A DNA stretch of 64,000 nt from Chitinophagales bacterium (GCA_030832085.1 JAURJU010000076.1:1-64000); one strand, 5' to 3'; positions 25,563 through 35,328 are shown, numbered from the stretch's first letter. Notes: generated from the letters alone by a model not told the origin. Program-made: numbers and translations.

Positions 25563-26573
25563 TTGAAAAACCTATTTGGGCAGGGTCATTTTACAGAACA
25601 TTTAACCACTGGAGGTAACCTGGATTTTGCAAGCCAGGCTATTCTTGTTTTTAAGCACCAAAGCAGCAAAAATCCTGTTTATTCTGCCTATTTGCATCAT
25701 TTGAATGTCGATGGCAATGCAATAAATTCCCTGCGGGAGATTCCTTTTCTCCCCATTTCCTTCTTCAAATCCTACCAAATCAAAACGGGTGAATTCAAGG
25801 AAGAATGTGTTTTTGAAAGCAGTGGTACAACAGGAAGTATCAATAGCCAACACTTTATCCGTGATCTATCGTCTTACTTGACCAATGCTGAAAACAATTT
25901 CAGGGAGCGGTATGGTGCTCCTTCACAATATTGCTTTCTCGCACTATTGCCATCCTACCTGGAAAAGGGAAATTCATCTCTTGTGGCCATGGCGGATCAC
26001 CTGATCAAACGCAGCAATCATCCGCTGGGTGGATTTTTTTTGCATGACGCTGATTGTTTGCATGCAACCTTGAAACAACTGGAAGAGGATGGCCAGTCCG
26101 TTGTTTTATTGGGTGTAACCTATGCGCTGATTGATTTTGCGGCGCAGTACCCAATGAACCTGACACATACCATTGTGATGGAAACCGGTGGAATGAAAGG
26201 ACGAAAAAAAGAAATTACCCGTGTTGAACTGCATGCCTATTTGCAATCACGGCTTGGTGTGAAAACCATCCATGCAGAATATGGAATGACTGAACTGCAG
26301 TCCCAGGCCTATTCCGATGGAAATGGAATTTTCATGCCATCCTCCACCATGAAAGTTGTGTTAAGGTCTCCTGATGATCCATTTGAAATCTGGGAGTCAC
26401 ACGAGCACCACATGAGGACAGGAGTCATCAACATCATTGACTTGGCAAATGTGGACACCATTTCTTTCATCGCAACTGATGACCTCGGTAGATTTACTGC
26501 GGATGGAAGGTTTGAAATATTGGGTCGGATGGACAATGCAGACATAAGGGGCTGCAGCCTGCTCTCGGTTTAA
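25563..26573 (+). CDS. LuxE-like acyl-protein synthetase/acyltransferase
   Basis: About 336 residues from the TTG at 25563; no ATG is available near the N-terminus. It resembles the LuxE/acyl-protein synthetase branch of adenylate-forming enzymes: FESSGTTGSINSQH (phosphate-binding loop), HAEYGMTELQSQAY (adenine motif) and TDDLGRF (hinge) are clear. LuxE activates fatty acids for the luciferase fatty-acid reductase, but no luxC, luxD or luciferase genes are nearby, so the substrate is unknown. Similar orphan genes occur widely in Bacteroidota. Confidence 0.75.
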   Translation: MKNLFGQGHFTEHLTTGGNLDFASQAILVFKHQSSKNPVYSAYLHHLNVDGNAINSLREIPFLPISFFKSYQIKTGEFKEECVFESSGTTGSINSQHFIRDLSSYLTNAENNFRERYGAPSQYCFLALLPSYLEKGNSSLVAMADHLIKRSNHPLGGFFLHDADCLHATLKQLEEDGQSVVLLGVTYALIDFAAQYPMNLTHTIVMETGGMKGRKKEITRVELHAYLQSRLGVKTIHAEYGMTELQSQAYSDGNGIFMPSSTMKVVLRSPDDPFEIWESHEHHMRTGVINIIDLANVDTISFIATDDLGRFTADGRFEILGRMDNADIRGCSLLSV

Positions 26574-26626
26574 CAAAAAGCACATTTTGTTGTTGTAAAT
26601 TCTACTATCACACCAATACATTGATC

Positions 26627-26794
26627 ATGGGAGTACTCAAACAGCTTGCAACATACCTTTATCTCAGGAAAAAAGATCCCAACACGCCCGATTCTCAGTG
26701 GGTGAAGTATATGCATGGCATCAACAGAATATCCTTGCTGCTTTTTGTTTTTGTCATCCTTGTGATGATCGTGAAGTTTTTTATAAAAAAATAG
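26627..26794 (+). CDS. 55-residue single-pass membrane protein
   Basis: Short gene: a charged N-terminal half (LKQLATYLYLRKKDPNTPDS, then QWVKYMHGINR) followed by one transmembrane helix (about residues 35-52) and a Lys tail. The composition and the YLYLRKKDP / KYMHGINRIS blocks resemble a small family found in Chitinophagaceae-type genomes (I believe DUF6728, not verified). The function is unknown. It lies 53 bases after the LuxE-like gene and converges on lpxB with a 15-base gap. Confidence 0.65.
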   Translation: MGVLKQLATYLYLRKKDPNTPDSQWVKYMHGINRISLLLFVFVILVMIVKFFIKK

Positions 26795-26809
26795 TTGTTT
26801 CAGGATCCC

Positions 26810-27934
26810 TTACTGCAGCATCGATTGAATGATGGAAGCAGCTTTTTCCGATGCTTTTCCACCAGCTTGAAGAAGCTCGCTCAGCTGATGGTAATCCAAC
26901 TCCATTTGACGGATGGTTGGTTCGTCAGAAAGAATTTTTTCAAGTGACTTGCTGATGTTTTCTGCAGTGAGTCTATGCTGTATCAATTCTGTAACAACGG
27001 GCTTGTCCATGATCAAGTTGACCAGTGATATGTATTTTATCTTGATGATTCTTTTTGCAATGGCATAGGAGATGGGTGAACCAAGGTAGCAGACCACTTC
27101 CGGCACCCCAAAAAGTGCAGTTTCCAGGGTTGCCGTTCCGGAGGTGACAATTGCAGCGTCAGCAATGGAAAGCAATCCATAGGTATTACCTTTCAACACC
27201 TTGATGTTGCTGAACTTTCCAGTAAACTGAGTGATCATTTCATCGGCTATTCCTGGTGCTTGTCCAACAATAAATACATGTTCTGGAAACCTTGCCGCTG
27301 CTTCCAGCATGATGGGAAGTTTTTTGAGGATCTCTTGTTTTCGGGAACCCGGCAGAAGTGCAATGGTCTTTTTTCCTGTTCCAATGCCAAGCTGGTTTTT
27401 GACAAGGCCAGGGGCGCTGTTCATGCTGTAATCTTCAATGATTTCAATCAGCGGATGCCCCACATATTCCACTGGATAATTCCATTTTTCGTAGAAAGAT
27501 TTTTCAAAGGGAAGGATAACCATCATCTTGTCCACGGCCCTTTTCAAGGTATTGACCCTGCTCTCTTTCCACGCCCATACCTGAGGGGAAATGTAATACG
27601 CGGTTTTGAAACCTTTTGATTTGGCGAAAGAAGCAATGGGTATGTTGAATCCAGGATAATCCACGAAAATGACCAGATCAGGTTGGTATTGTAGGATATC
27701 TTTTTTGCAAAACCGCATATTGCCCAGTATGGTGGGCAGGTTGCTGATGACTTCGGCAAAACCCATGAATGCAAGATCCCGGTAATGCCGCACGATGTCA
27801 GCACCTTCCTGCTGCATCAGGTCACCTCCCCATGCACGAAACATGGCGTTTTTGTCATTTTCTTTTATAGCCCTGATCAACCTGCTGGCATGCAGGTCCC
27901 CCGACGCTTCACCTGCTATGATATAATATTTCAT
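26810..27934 (-). CDS. lpxB: Lipid-A-disaccharide synthase
   Basis: GT19 glycosyltransferase joining UDP-diacylglucosamine to lipid X at the inner membrane, an essential lipid A step. The 374 residues start with the diagnostic IIAGEASGDLHASRL and include FVDYPGFNIP, YISPQVWAWKE, VGHPLIE, LLPGSRKQEI and TSGTATLE. It is the last gene of the surE-membrane protein-lpxB operon on the minus strand, a combination seen in other Bacteroidota. Confidence 0.96.
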   Translation of the reverse strand: MKYYIIAGEASGDLHASRLIRAIKENDKNAMFRAWGGDLMQQEGADIVRHYRDLAFMGFAEVISNLPTILGNMRFCKKDILQYQPDLVIFVDYPGFNIPIASFAKSKGFKTAYYISPQVWAWKESRVNTLKRAVDKMMVILPFEKSFYEKWNYPVEYVGHPLIEIIEDYSMNSAPGLVKNQLGIGTGKKTIALLPGSRKQEILKKLPIMLEAAARFPEHVFIVGQAPGIADEMITQFTGKFSNIKVLKGNTYGLLSIADAAIVTSGTATLETALFGVPEVVCYLGSPISYAIAKRIIKIKYISLVNLIMDKPVVTELIQHRLTAENISKSLEKILSDEPTIRQMELDYHQLSELLQAGGKASEKAASIIQSMLQ

Positions 27935-27954
27935 GTGGGGATGTGGTTTGTTGC

Positions 27955-28254
27955 TCAGCCAAAAAACTTGAAAACCAGTGCCGAAACGGCATATATCAGT
28001 GTTACTGTGAAAATCCCTTTCGCTGTTTTGTCGCGCTGACCGTTGATGTGCAAGGTGAACAGTACAATATTGAGCAGCAGGCAGGGAATTGTTATTGCGG
28101 TAATCAGCTGTTTGTTTCCTTGCAGGGCATGAATGAAATCACCAAAAGTGAACAGGCTGAATTTCCAATAGTAGTACCCGAAGAAGCTCAATACAGGAAC
28201 AACCAGTCCAGTGAAAATACCGTATGCGAAATTGTCTTTTTTCAGGACTTCCAT
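27955..28254 (-). CDS. Small membrane protein between surE and lpxB
   Basis: 99 residues with three predicted transmembrane segments (about residues 11-30, 50-69 and 79-97) and few charged residues. I recognise no named family. It overlaps the end of surE by 13 bases and lies 20 bases before lpxB, so all three are likely one transcript. The position next to lpxB suggests an envelope role, which is inference only. Confidence 0.65.
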   Translation of the reverse strand: MEVLKKDNFAYGIFTGLVVPVLSFFGYYYWKFSLFTFGDFIHALQGNKQLITAITIPCLLLNIVLFTLHINGQRDKTAKGIFTVTLIYAVSALVFKFFG

Positions 28255-29051
28255 GAATAGTCTTTTTCAATTTTATTTCTAAGTGCATAATTGGTCAGGT
28301 CATACTGAACCGGTACAACACTCACATAATTGTTTTCCAGTGCCCACACATCGGTATCCTTGCTTTTTTCGAGATTTTGAAACATCCCGGTAAGCCAATA
28401 GTATTTTTTACCAGATGGATCTTTCCTTTCCTCAAACTCTTCCTCATATTTGGCGTAGGCTTGTCTGCAAACTTTGACCCCTTTGATCAGGTGTGCATCT
28501 CCCTTGGGTATGTTGACATTAAGACAGAGGTGCTTGTCTGCCTTTTTTGAAAGTACCTTTTCAACCAATATTCTTGCATATTGCTGTGCGCCATTGAAAT
28601 CAGCTTCAAGGCTATAATCCATGAGCGAAAATCCAATAGACGGAATATTTTCTATTGACGCCTCCACTGCAGCACTCATGGTGCCAGAATAGATTACGTT
28701 GATGGAATGGTTGGCGCCATGGTTGATGCCACTCAGGCAAATGTCTGGCTTCTGGTGAAGAATCTTGTCAACTGCAAGTTTCACGCAATCAACAGGTGTT
28801 CCGCTACAAGACCAGGCTTCAATGCCATCCATGATATGAACTTTGTGCAGACGCAGGGGATAGCCAATGGTAATGGCATGCCCCATGCCCGACTGGGGCT
28901 TGTCTGGCGCAACGACCACAATCCTTCCCAGGTCCTTCACTGCTTCAATCAGGTGGCGAATGCCGGGTGCGGTATAGCCATCGTCGTTGGTAATGAGGAT
29001 GACAGGTATTTTTTTTGTCTTTTTGTTGCTGCTGCTCTTTTTCGTAGCCAT
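28242..29051 (-). CDS. surE: 5'/3'-nucleotidase SurE
   Basis: Metal-dependent nucleotidase and exopolyphosphatase for stress survival. The 269 residues have a Lys/Ser-rich N-terminus, then LITNDDGYTAPGI (metal ligands Asp23, Asp24), GTPVDCVKLA, and the SGINHGANHSINVIYSGTM block with the metal-binding Asn. The tail (residues 225-269) is typical of the Bacteroidota homologues. It is the first gene of the surE-membrane protein-lpxB operon. Confidence 0.95.
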   Translation of the reverse strand: MATKKSSSNKKTKKIPVILITNDDGYTAPGIRHLIEAVKDLGRIVVVAPDKPQSGMGHAITIGYPLRLHKVHIMDGIEAWSCSGTPVDCVKLAVDKILHQKPDICLSGINHGANHSINVIYSGTMSAAVEASIENIPSIGFSLMDYSLEADFNGAQQYARILVEKVLSKKADKHLCLNVNIPKGDAHLIKGVKVCRQAYAKYEEEFEERKDPSGKKYYWLTGMFQNLEKSKDTDVWALENNYVSVVPVQYDLTNYALRNKIEKDYSWKS

Positions 29052-29178
29052 ATGAAGGGTAAAAATAGCACTTATTTCAGTTCTGCTTTTGTTGTGGTAT
29101 GTTGGTCAATGAAAAAAAGTTTAGCAAAAAATATATTGAAAACTAAATAATTTAGTATATTGCCCCAAAATCATTAGT

Positions 29179-29934
29179 ATGTCACAGTCATATGCAGGCC
29201 AAAACCTCAAGTATTTGCGTAAGCTGAAGGGACTTACCCAGGAGGAATTTGCCAACAAGTTACAGATCAAACGTTCCCTTCTTGGTGCTTACGAGGAAGA
29301 GCGGGCAGAGCCGCGAATTGATGTGTTGGAAATCATCAGCGATCAATTTGGCATCAGTCTGGATGAGCTGTTGCGCCGAGACCTGAGCGAGTCCAATGTC
29401 AGCTATCTATCCAGGAGAAGGCAACAAAAGCTTGGTTCTGAAAACAACCAAATTCATTTTGTGCCCATAAAGGCCGCCGCTGGTTATCTTGCAGGATATG
29501 CGGATGAAGAATTCATTGATGAGTTGAATACTTTTACCCTCCCGATGCTGGGAAGCGGGCAGTATCGCGCCTTTGAGATCATCGGTGACAGCATGTTGCC
29601 AACGCCAACCGGTTCAATCATTGTTGGCCAGAAACTGGAGTCGCTGGAAGACATTAAACAAGATATGGCTTGCATTGTGGTCAGTCGCAACGAAGGAATT
29701 GTCTACAAGCGGCTTTCAAGAAATCCCAAAGCAAAGAGCAAAGTAACGCTTACCAGTGACAACCCTTCCTATCAGCCATATCAAGTCAATGCAGAGGATA
29801 TTCTGGAAATGTGGCAGGCGCAAATCGTCATCACAAAGGTGGCACAACAGCAACGTTGGGATGTTGGGCAGTTGGCTAACCTGGTAACGAACCTTCAGGA
29901 GCAGGTAAGCACCATGAAAAAACGGATGAATTGA
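29179..29934 (+). CDS. XRE-family repressor with LexA/S24-like autoprotease domain
   Basis: 251 residues: an XRE helix-turn-helix (residues 8-62), a linker, and an S24 peptidase-like domain. The key geometry of LexA is present: a candidate Ala101-Gly102 cleavage bond, Ser138 in IIGDSMLP and Lys177 in GIVYKRLS. In E. coli LexA the corresponding positions are Ala84-Gly85, Ser119 and Lys156, so the spacings (37 and 39 here, 35 and 37 there) are nearly equal. This supports a self-cleaving, stress-responsive repressor. The regulon is unknown. A short coiled-coil ends the protein. Confidence 0.85.
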   Translation: MSQSYAGQNLKYLRKLKGLTQEEFANKLQIKRSLLGAYEEERAEPRIDVLEIISDQFGISLDELLRRDLSESNVSYLSRRRQQKLGSENNQIHFVPIKAAAGYLAGYADEEFIDELNTFTLPMLGSGQYRAFEIIGDSMLPTPTGSIIVGQKLESLEDIKQDMACIVVSRNEGIVYKRLSRNPKAKSKVTLTSDNPSYQPYQVNAEDILEMWQAQIVITKVAQQQRWDVGQLANLVTNLQEQVSTMKKRMN

Positions 29935-29944
29935 TCTGTTCCCG

Positions 29945-29984
29945 TCAACACGGGGTCAAAACCCATTTATTAACACCCCGTTGA
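29945..29984. repeat. Imperfect inverted repeat between the XRE gene and parE
   Basis: TCAAC-AC-GGGGT (29945-29956) is complementary to ACCCCGTTGA (29975-29984), ten pairs with a two-base bulge and an 18-base loop. No T-tract follows, so it is not an obvious terminator. It lies about 35 bases upstream of the parE -7 box and could equally be an operator. Confidence 0.4.
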
Positions 29985-30017
29985 TAAACTGCCCGGAAGG
30001 GGGATAGGTCATTCTAT

Positions 30018-30025
30018 TATCTTTG
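30018..30025 (+). promoter_or_regulatory. -7 box for the parE operon
   Basis: TATCTTTG matches TAnnTTTG and lies 55 bases before the parE ATG. No clear TTTG at -33 was found. Confidence 0.55.
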
Positions 30026-30080
30026 ACAGCCAGGATATTGTGCAATTAGGAAGGTTTTACAATTAAACGAGTGAAGCAGC

Positions 30081-31976
30081 ATGTCTAAGCAAACGGAAAA
30101 CAACATCTTTGAGTACAACGAAGATTCGATAAGGAGCCTGGATTGGAAGGAGCATATCCGTCTCCGTCCGGGGATGTACATTGGCAAGTTGGGTGATGGG
30201 AGTAGCCAGGACGATGGTATTTATGTCCTCCTGAAAGAGGTCATGGACAATTGCATCGATGAACACATGATGGGATATGGCAAGCACATTGAGCTTGTCC
30301 TGAACAGCAGGGAGGTGATGATCCGAGATTATGGACGTGGCATTCCCCTGGGGAAACTCGTGGATGTTGTCAGCAAAATCAATACCGGAGCAAAATACGA
30401 CAGCAAGGTTTTTCAGAAAAGTGTTGGTTTGAATGGTGTGGGTACAAAGGCGGTAAATGCATTGAGTGAGTATTTCAAAGTGACCGCCTACCGTGATGGG
30501 AGAGAGCGGACAGCAGAGTTCAAAAGGGGTGAATTGGTCAAGGAGCACAAGGAGATTGCCTCCTCGGAATCCAATGGTACACAGGTTGTATTTGTTCCAG
30601 ACGAAGGCATCTTTCGAAACTATCATTTCATCTCGGATTACATCGACAAGCAACTCTGGAATTATTGCTACCTGAATGCTGGCCTGGTCATCAACTACAA
30701 CGGAAGGAAATTTGTGAGCAAAAACGGCCTGTTGGATTTGCTTCACCGCAATGCCAATGAGGATGAACTCCGATATCCTGTCATTCACCTAAAAGGGGAG
30801 GACATTGAGGTTGCACTTTCCCATAACAATGAATATGGCGAGGACATTTACAGTTTTGTCAATGGACAGTATACCACCCAGGGCGGAACCCATGTGGTTG
30901 CCTTCCGGGAAGCTTTTGTAAAAACAATCAGGGACTTTTTCAAAAAGGATTACGATACTTCTGACATCCGTCAAAGCATTGTAGCGGCCGTGGCCGTAAG
31001 GGTTCAAGAGCCCGTGTTTGAATCACAGACCAAGACCAAGCTCGGTTCCCAGTACATTGCAGAGGGCGGGCCATCCATGAAGAATTTCATGTTGGAATTC
31101 TTCTCAAGGGAACTCGACAATTATTTGCACAAGCACCCAGCTGTCGCAGAGGCAATGAAAAAACGCATTGAGCAAAGCGAGCGAGAGCGAAAGGAACTGG
31201 CGGGCATCAAAAAGTTGGCCAACGAACGCGCAAAAAAAGCCAATCTCCACAACAAGAAGTTAAGGGATTGCCGCATACACCTCAACGCAGAACCCCCAGC
31301 CAAAGGCAAGGAGGAATACATCGCGAAGCAATTGCTCAGTACCATTTTTATCACTGAGGGAGATTCTGCAAGTGGTTCCATTACCAAATCCCGTGATGTT
31401 GAAACACAGGCCGTTTTCAGTTTACGTGGTAAGCCATTGAATTCATTTGGTCTTACCAAAAAGGTTGTTTACGAGAATGAGGAATTCAACCTGCTTCAGC
31501 ATGCCTTGAACATTGAAGATGGAATGGATGACTTGCGGTACAACAACATCATCATCGCCACAGATGCAGATGTCGATGGCATGCACATTCGATTGCTGCT
31601 GATGACTTTCTTCTTGCAGTTCTTTCCTGACCTGGTTCGGGATGGCCATGTGTATATCCTTGAAACTCCTTTGTTCAGGGTCCGCAACAAGCAGGAGACC
31701 ATCTATTGCTACTCGGACATTGAAAAACAGGCGGCAATCCGCAAAATAGGGGCCAAGGCAGAGATCACAAGATTCAAGGGCCTTGGTGAAATTTCACCAG
31801 AAGAATTCAAACGTTTCATTGGTGCCGACATGAGGAAATCGCCAGTGATATTGGAATCCCAAATTCATATCCAGCAGTTGTTGGAATATTATATGGGGAA
31901 GAATACCCAGGAAAGACAGGATTTTATTGTTTCAAATCTTCGTGTCGAATTGGATGCGGTCGAGGATTCAATCTGA
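30081..31976 (+). CDS. parE: DNA topoisomerase IV subunit B
   Basis: ATPase subunit of the type IIA topoisomerase that decatenates daughter chromosomes. The 631 residues (E. coli ParE has 630) contain the GHKL ATPase motifs ([32 protein letters not shown]), the transducer domain, and the Toprim domain with EGDSASGSI and DADVDGMHI. The short length, lacking the GyrB insert, together with the partner gene downstream, supports ParE over GyrB. It heads the parE-DUF1835-parC operon. Confidence 0.92.
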   Translation: MSKQTENNIFEYNEDSIRSLDWKEHIRLRPGMYIGKLGDGSSQDDGIYVLLKEVMDNCIDEHMMGYGKHIELVLNSREVMIRDYGRGIPLGKLVDVVSKINTGAKYDSKVFQKSVGLNGVGTKAVNALSEYFKVTAYRDGRERTAEFKRGELVKEHKEIASSESNGTQVVFVPDEGIFRNYHFISDYIDKQLWNYCYLNAGLVINYNGRKFVSKNGLLDLLHRNANEDELRYPVIHLKGEDIEVALSHNNEYGEDIYSFVNGQYTTQGGTHVVAFREAFVKTIRDFFKKDYDTSDIRQSIVAAVAVRVQEPVFESQTKTKLGSQYIAEGGPSMKNFMLEFFSRELDNYLHKHPAVAEAMKKRIEQSERERKELAGIKKLANERAKKANLHNKKLRDCRIHLNAEPPAKGKEEYIAKQLLSTIFITEGDSASGSITKSRDVETQAVFSLRGKPLNSFGLTKKVVYENEEFNLLQHALNIEDGMDDLRYNNIIIATDADVDGMHIRLLLMTFFLQFFPDLVRDGHVYILETPLFRVRNKQETIYCYSDIEKQAAIRKIGAKAEITRFKGLGEISPEEFKRFIGADMRKSPVILESQIHIQQLLEYYMGKNTQERQDFIVSNLRVELDAVEDSI

Positions 31977-31982
31977 TTGATC

Positions 31983-32810
31983 ATGATACATGTAGTTTTT
32001 AATGAACCTGATGTAGCGGTAATTGAGCAGGCAATCGCATTGGATGAGTCCATGTCAGGACCTGTCATGTTGATCCGTGATGATTATGCTGTAGGCCCTT
32101 TGGTGAACATTTATTCTCCGGAAGGTGAGGCTGAAAGAAAGGAGTGGTGGAGAATGATTTTTTCAGGCAGTGACCGGGATGGTATTGTGGATGAAGGAAA
32201 AGTAAACGATGGTCAGGTTGTATTGGATATCCGGGAAGCACTTGCCAATGATGAAAACCAGGTCGTTTGGATCTGGGCTGCACAAAACAAACACGATGTA
32301 TGTGGATATTATTGGTTGATCAGTCAACTCGCAGACCTTCAGGGCAAAATTGAAATCCTTTACCTGAACAACCTCCCCTTTATCAATGAAAAGGGAAATA
32401 TATTTTACCCCGATTGGCTCAGTCAGATTCAGCCCAAGGAATTTCTGAAGGCAAAGAAACTTGCAAGGCCAGTTACTACCAGTGAATTTGAGGTGGATGC
32501 TGATGAATGGAATAAAATTTGTGCCGCAGGCCAAATGGTAAGGCTGCTGGAGGGAGGAAAGAAAATCATCCAAAAGGATGTGGATTATTATGATGGCGAT
32601 CTGGTGAAATACATTGGTCCTGAAGCACAGAAAGCCAACAAGGTCATTCAAGCTTTTTTGACAAAAAACAAGGAAACAACAGGGGATGCATTTCTGCTAT
32701 GGCGCTTGAAAGGCCTTGCAGAACAACCTGCATTTGAAGCCCAGGGCATTTTGAAGGGCATGAAGGATTTTGATATCAAAAAGAGGACTGCTGCAGAAGC
32801 TGCAGAATAA
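31983..32810 (+). CDS. DUF1835 domain protein between topoisomerase IV subunits
   Basis: 275 residues from the ATG at 31983; a TTG two codons earlier is less likely. The N-terminal part (MIHVVFNEPDVAVIEQA, then the VVWIWAAQNKHDVCGYYWL region) fits DUF1835 and the C-terminal half fits the DUF3658 partner domain. Both are of unknown function. The gene lies six bases after parE and ten before parC, so it is almost certainly cotranscribed with topoisomerase IV. A link to DNA topology is guilt by association only. Confidence 0.8.
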   Translation: MIHVVFNEPDVAVIEQAIALDESMSGPVMLIRDDYAVGPLVNIYSPEGEAERKEWWRMIFSGSDRDGIVDEGKVNDGQVVLDIREALANDENQVVWIWAAQNKHDVCGYYWLISQLADLQGKIEILYLNNLPFINEKGNIFYPDWLSQIQPKEFLKAKKLARPVTTSEFEVDADEWNKICAAGQMVRLLEGGKKIIQKDVDYYDGDLVKYIGPEAQKANKVIQAFLTKNKETTGDAFLLWRLKGLAEQPAFEAQGILKGMKDFDIKKRTAAEAAE

Positions 32811-32820
32811 AAAGAGAACA

Positions 32821-35328
32821 ATGTCGAAGGCAAAATTTGTAATAGATCATGACAATGACTCGGGCGTATCCGGACAATACAAAAGCTGGTTTCTGGATTA
32901 TGCGTCCTATGTGATTCTTGAGCGTGCAGTTCCCGGTGTTGTGGACGGTCTCAAGCCGGTACAACGAAGAATCTTGCATTCCATGAAGGAAATGGACGAT
33001 GGTCGATTGAACAAGGCGGCCAACATCATTGGTCAGACCATGCAATACCATCCGCACGGGGATGCCAGTATACAGGATGCGCTGGTCAATTTGGGTCAAA
33101 AGGATCTCCTTGTCGACACTCAGGGAAATTGGGGTGATGTCCGCACGGGGGACGATGCTGCAGCAGCCCGATACATTGAAGCCCGTTTGAGCAAATTTGC
33201 TTTGGATGTTGCTTTCAATGCCAAGACGACCCAGTGGCAACTGAGTTATGACGGAAGAAAAAAAGAACCCATTGACCTTCCCATGAAATTTCCGATGCTG
33301 TTGGCACAAGGTGCTGAGGGAATTGCAGTGGGATTGTCAACGAAAATTCTTCCGCACAATTTTATTGAACTTATTGAGGCTTCCATCAAATACTTGAAAG
33401 GGAAAAAGTTTGAACTCATTCCCGATTTTCAGACCGGAGGAATGATAGATGCAAGCAACTACAACGATGGCAAGCGTGGTGGAAGGATCCGTTGCCGGGC
33501 ACATATTTTTGAAGTGGACAAGAAGTCATTGGTCATCAAGGATGTACCTTATGGTGTAACCACAACCCAGTTGATGGAATCCATTGTAAAGGCCAATGAC
33601 CAGGGCAAGATCAAGATCAAAAAAGTGACCGATAACACTGCCGCAGAGGTGGAAATCATGGTGGAATTGGCTCCGGGTATTTCATCTGACATTACCATTG
33701 ATGCATTGTATGCATTTACTGATTGTGAGGTAAGCATTGCTCCCAACGCCTGCGTAATTGTTGATCAGAAACCTTTGTTTCTGTCTGTCACTGAACTCCT
33801 GAGGATATCTGCAGACAATACAAGGGATCTCCTGAAAGCAGAGTTGGAAATCAGGCTTTCCGAACTTTCAGAAAAATGGCATTTCACTTCATTGGAGAGA
33901 ATATTTTTTGAGGAAAAGATTTACAAGGAGCTTGAAAAAAAGCATGAGGATTGGGAAAAGGTATTGGTAGCCATCCAAAAAGGGTTTGATCCCTTCAAGA
34001 AGCTGTTCAAAAGGGATATTACCAGAGAAGACATTGTAAAACTAACTGAAAAGCCCGTCAGGCGTATTTACAAGTTGGACATTGATGAATTGAACATGCA
34101 AATCAAGGGGATTGAAGACGAGATCAAACAGGTGAACCATCACCTTGAAAAACTTACTGATTATGCTGTTGCCTATTACCAGGGGCTTTTGGAGAAGTAC
34201 GGCAAAGGGAGGGAGCGAAAGACAGAGATCAAGCCTTTTGATGTTATACAGGCAAGGCACGTGGCCATTGCCAATGTGCGCCTTTATTTGAACCGTGCAG
34301 AAGGATTCATCGGAACGAGCTTGAAAAAGGATGAATTTGTTACCGAATGTTCTGATCTCGACGATATCATCGTGTTTACACGAAGGGGAATCATGAAAGT
34401 GGTAAAGGTGGATGACAAGGTATATATTGGAAAGGATATCATCTATGCTGCCATTTTCCAAAAAAATGATGAACGGACCACCTACAACATGATCTACACA
34501 GACGGGGCAACAGGAATTTCTTATGCCAAACGGTTTAATGTGACTGGTGTAACCCGTGACAAAGAATATGACCTCACAAAGGGCAGTGAAAAGTCCAAAC
34601 TGAATTACTTCACTGCCAATGCTAATGGAGAAGCGGAATCGGTCTCCATTGCATTGAGTCCCAATTGCAGCGCAAGGAACAAGCAATTGGATTTTTATTT
34701 TGAGACATTGGACATCAAGGGCAGAAGCTCTGTCGGCAACCAGGTTACAAAATATCCAATCAAGAGCGTGAAACTCAAGGAGGCTGGCAAGTCAACATTG
34801 GGTGGCAGGGAGATATGGTTTGATGATGTGTTTGGACGCCTGAATGTCGACGGCAAGGGAAGGTTGTTGGGAAGTTTTCAGCCTGATGACCTCTTGTTGG
34901 CAGTATTCAGGCAGGGCTACTATGAACTTGTGAACATTGAGCTAACCCAACGGTTTGATGTCGACCAGTTGCTCAAAATTGAAAAATTTGATTCCAGGAA
35001 AATCGTCACTGCCATCTACCTTGACCATGAAAAGCTGCAATTCAATGTGAAGCGTTTCAAAATTGAAACAACTACCCTGAATAACAAATTCCAGTTTATG
35101 AGGGAGGCGGAAGGGAACCGTGTTGAGGCCGTTTCAACTGAGTTGAGCCCGGTAGTCATCATCAGGTCCGGAAAGGGAGCACAACTGAAGGAATCAAGGG
35201 TTCGTGTGGCAGATTTTGTTGAAGTGATGGGATGGAAGGCCGTCGGAAACAAGCTGACGGACTTTACCAAGAGTACTGAAATTGAGTGGTTGGATACGGA
35301 AGGTAACAAGCAAACTGCATTGTTTTGA
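32821..35328 (+). CDS. parC: DNA topoisomerase IV subunit A
   Basis: DNA breakage-reunion subunit of topoisomerase IV. The 835 residues start at the ATG at 32821 (MSKAKFVIDHDND); the in-frame extension to 32770 overlaps the previous gene. The active-site Tyr118 lies in ARYIEARLS, with the winged-helix region VDGLKPVQRRILH before it. The C-terminal beta-pinwheel (from about residue 490) lacks a clear GyrA box, which favours ParC. It closes the parE-DUF1835-parC unit. Confidence 0.92.
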   Translation: MSKAKFVIDHDNDSGVSGQYKSWFLDYASYVILERAVPGVVDGLKPVQRRILHSMKEMDDGRLNKAANIIGQTMQYHPHGDASIQDALVNLGQKDLLVDTQGNWGDVRTGDDAAAARYIEARLSKFALDVAFNAKTTQWQLSYDGRKKEPIDLPMKFPMLLAQGAEGIAVGLSTKILPHNFIELIEASIKYLKGKKFELIPDFQTGGMIDASNYNDGKRGGRIRCRAHIFEVDKKSLVIKDVPYGVTTTQLMESIVKANDQGKIKIKKVTDNTAAEVEIMVELAPGISSDITIDALYAFTDCEVSIAPNACVIVDQKPLFLSVTELLRISADNTRDLLKAELEIRLSELSEKWHFTSLERIFFEEKIYKELEKKHEDWEKVLVAIQKGFDPFKKLFKRDITREDIVKLTEKPVRRIYKLDIDELNMQIKGIEDEIKQVNHHLEKLTDYAVAYYQGLLEKYGKGRERKTEIKPFDVIQARHVAIANVRLYLNRAEGFIGTSLKKDEFVTECSDLDDIIVFTRRGIMKVVKVDDKVYIGKDIIYAAIFQKNDERTTYNMIYTDGATGISYAKRFNVTGVTRDKEYDLTKGSEKSKLNYFTANANGEAESVSIALSPNCSARNKQLDFYFETLDIKGRSSVGNQVTKYPIKSVKLKEAGKSTLGGREIWFDDVFGRLNVDGKGRLLGSFQPDDLLLAVFRQGYYELVNIELTQRFDVDQLLKIEKFDSRKIVTAIYLDHEKLQFNVKRFKIETTTLNNKFQFMREAEGNRVEAVSTELSPVVIIRSGKGAQLKESRVRVADFVEVMGWKAVGNKLTDFTKSTEIEWLDTEGNKQTALF

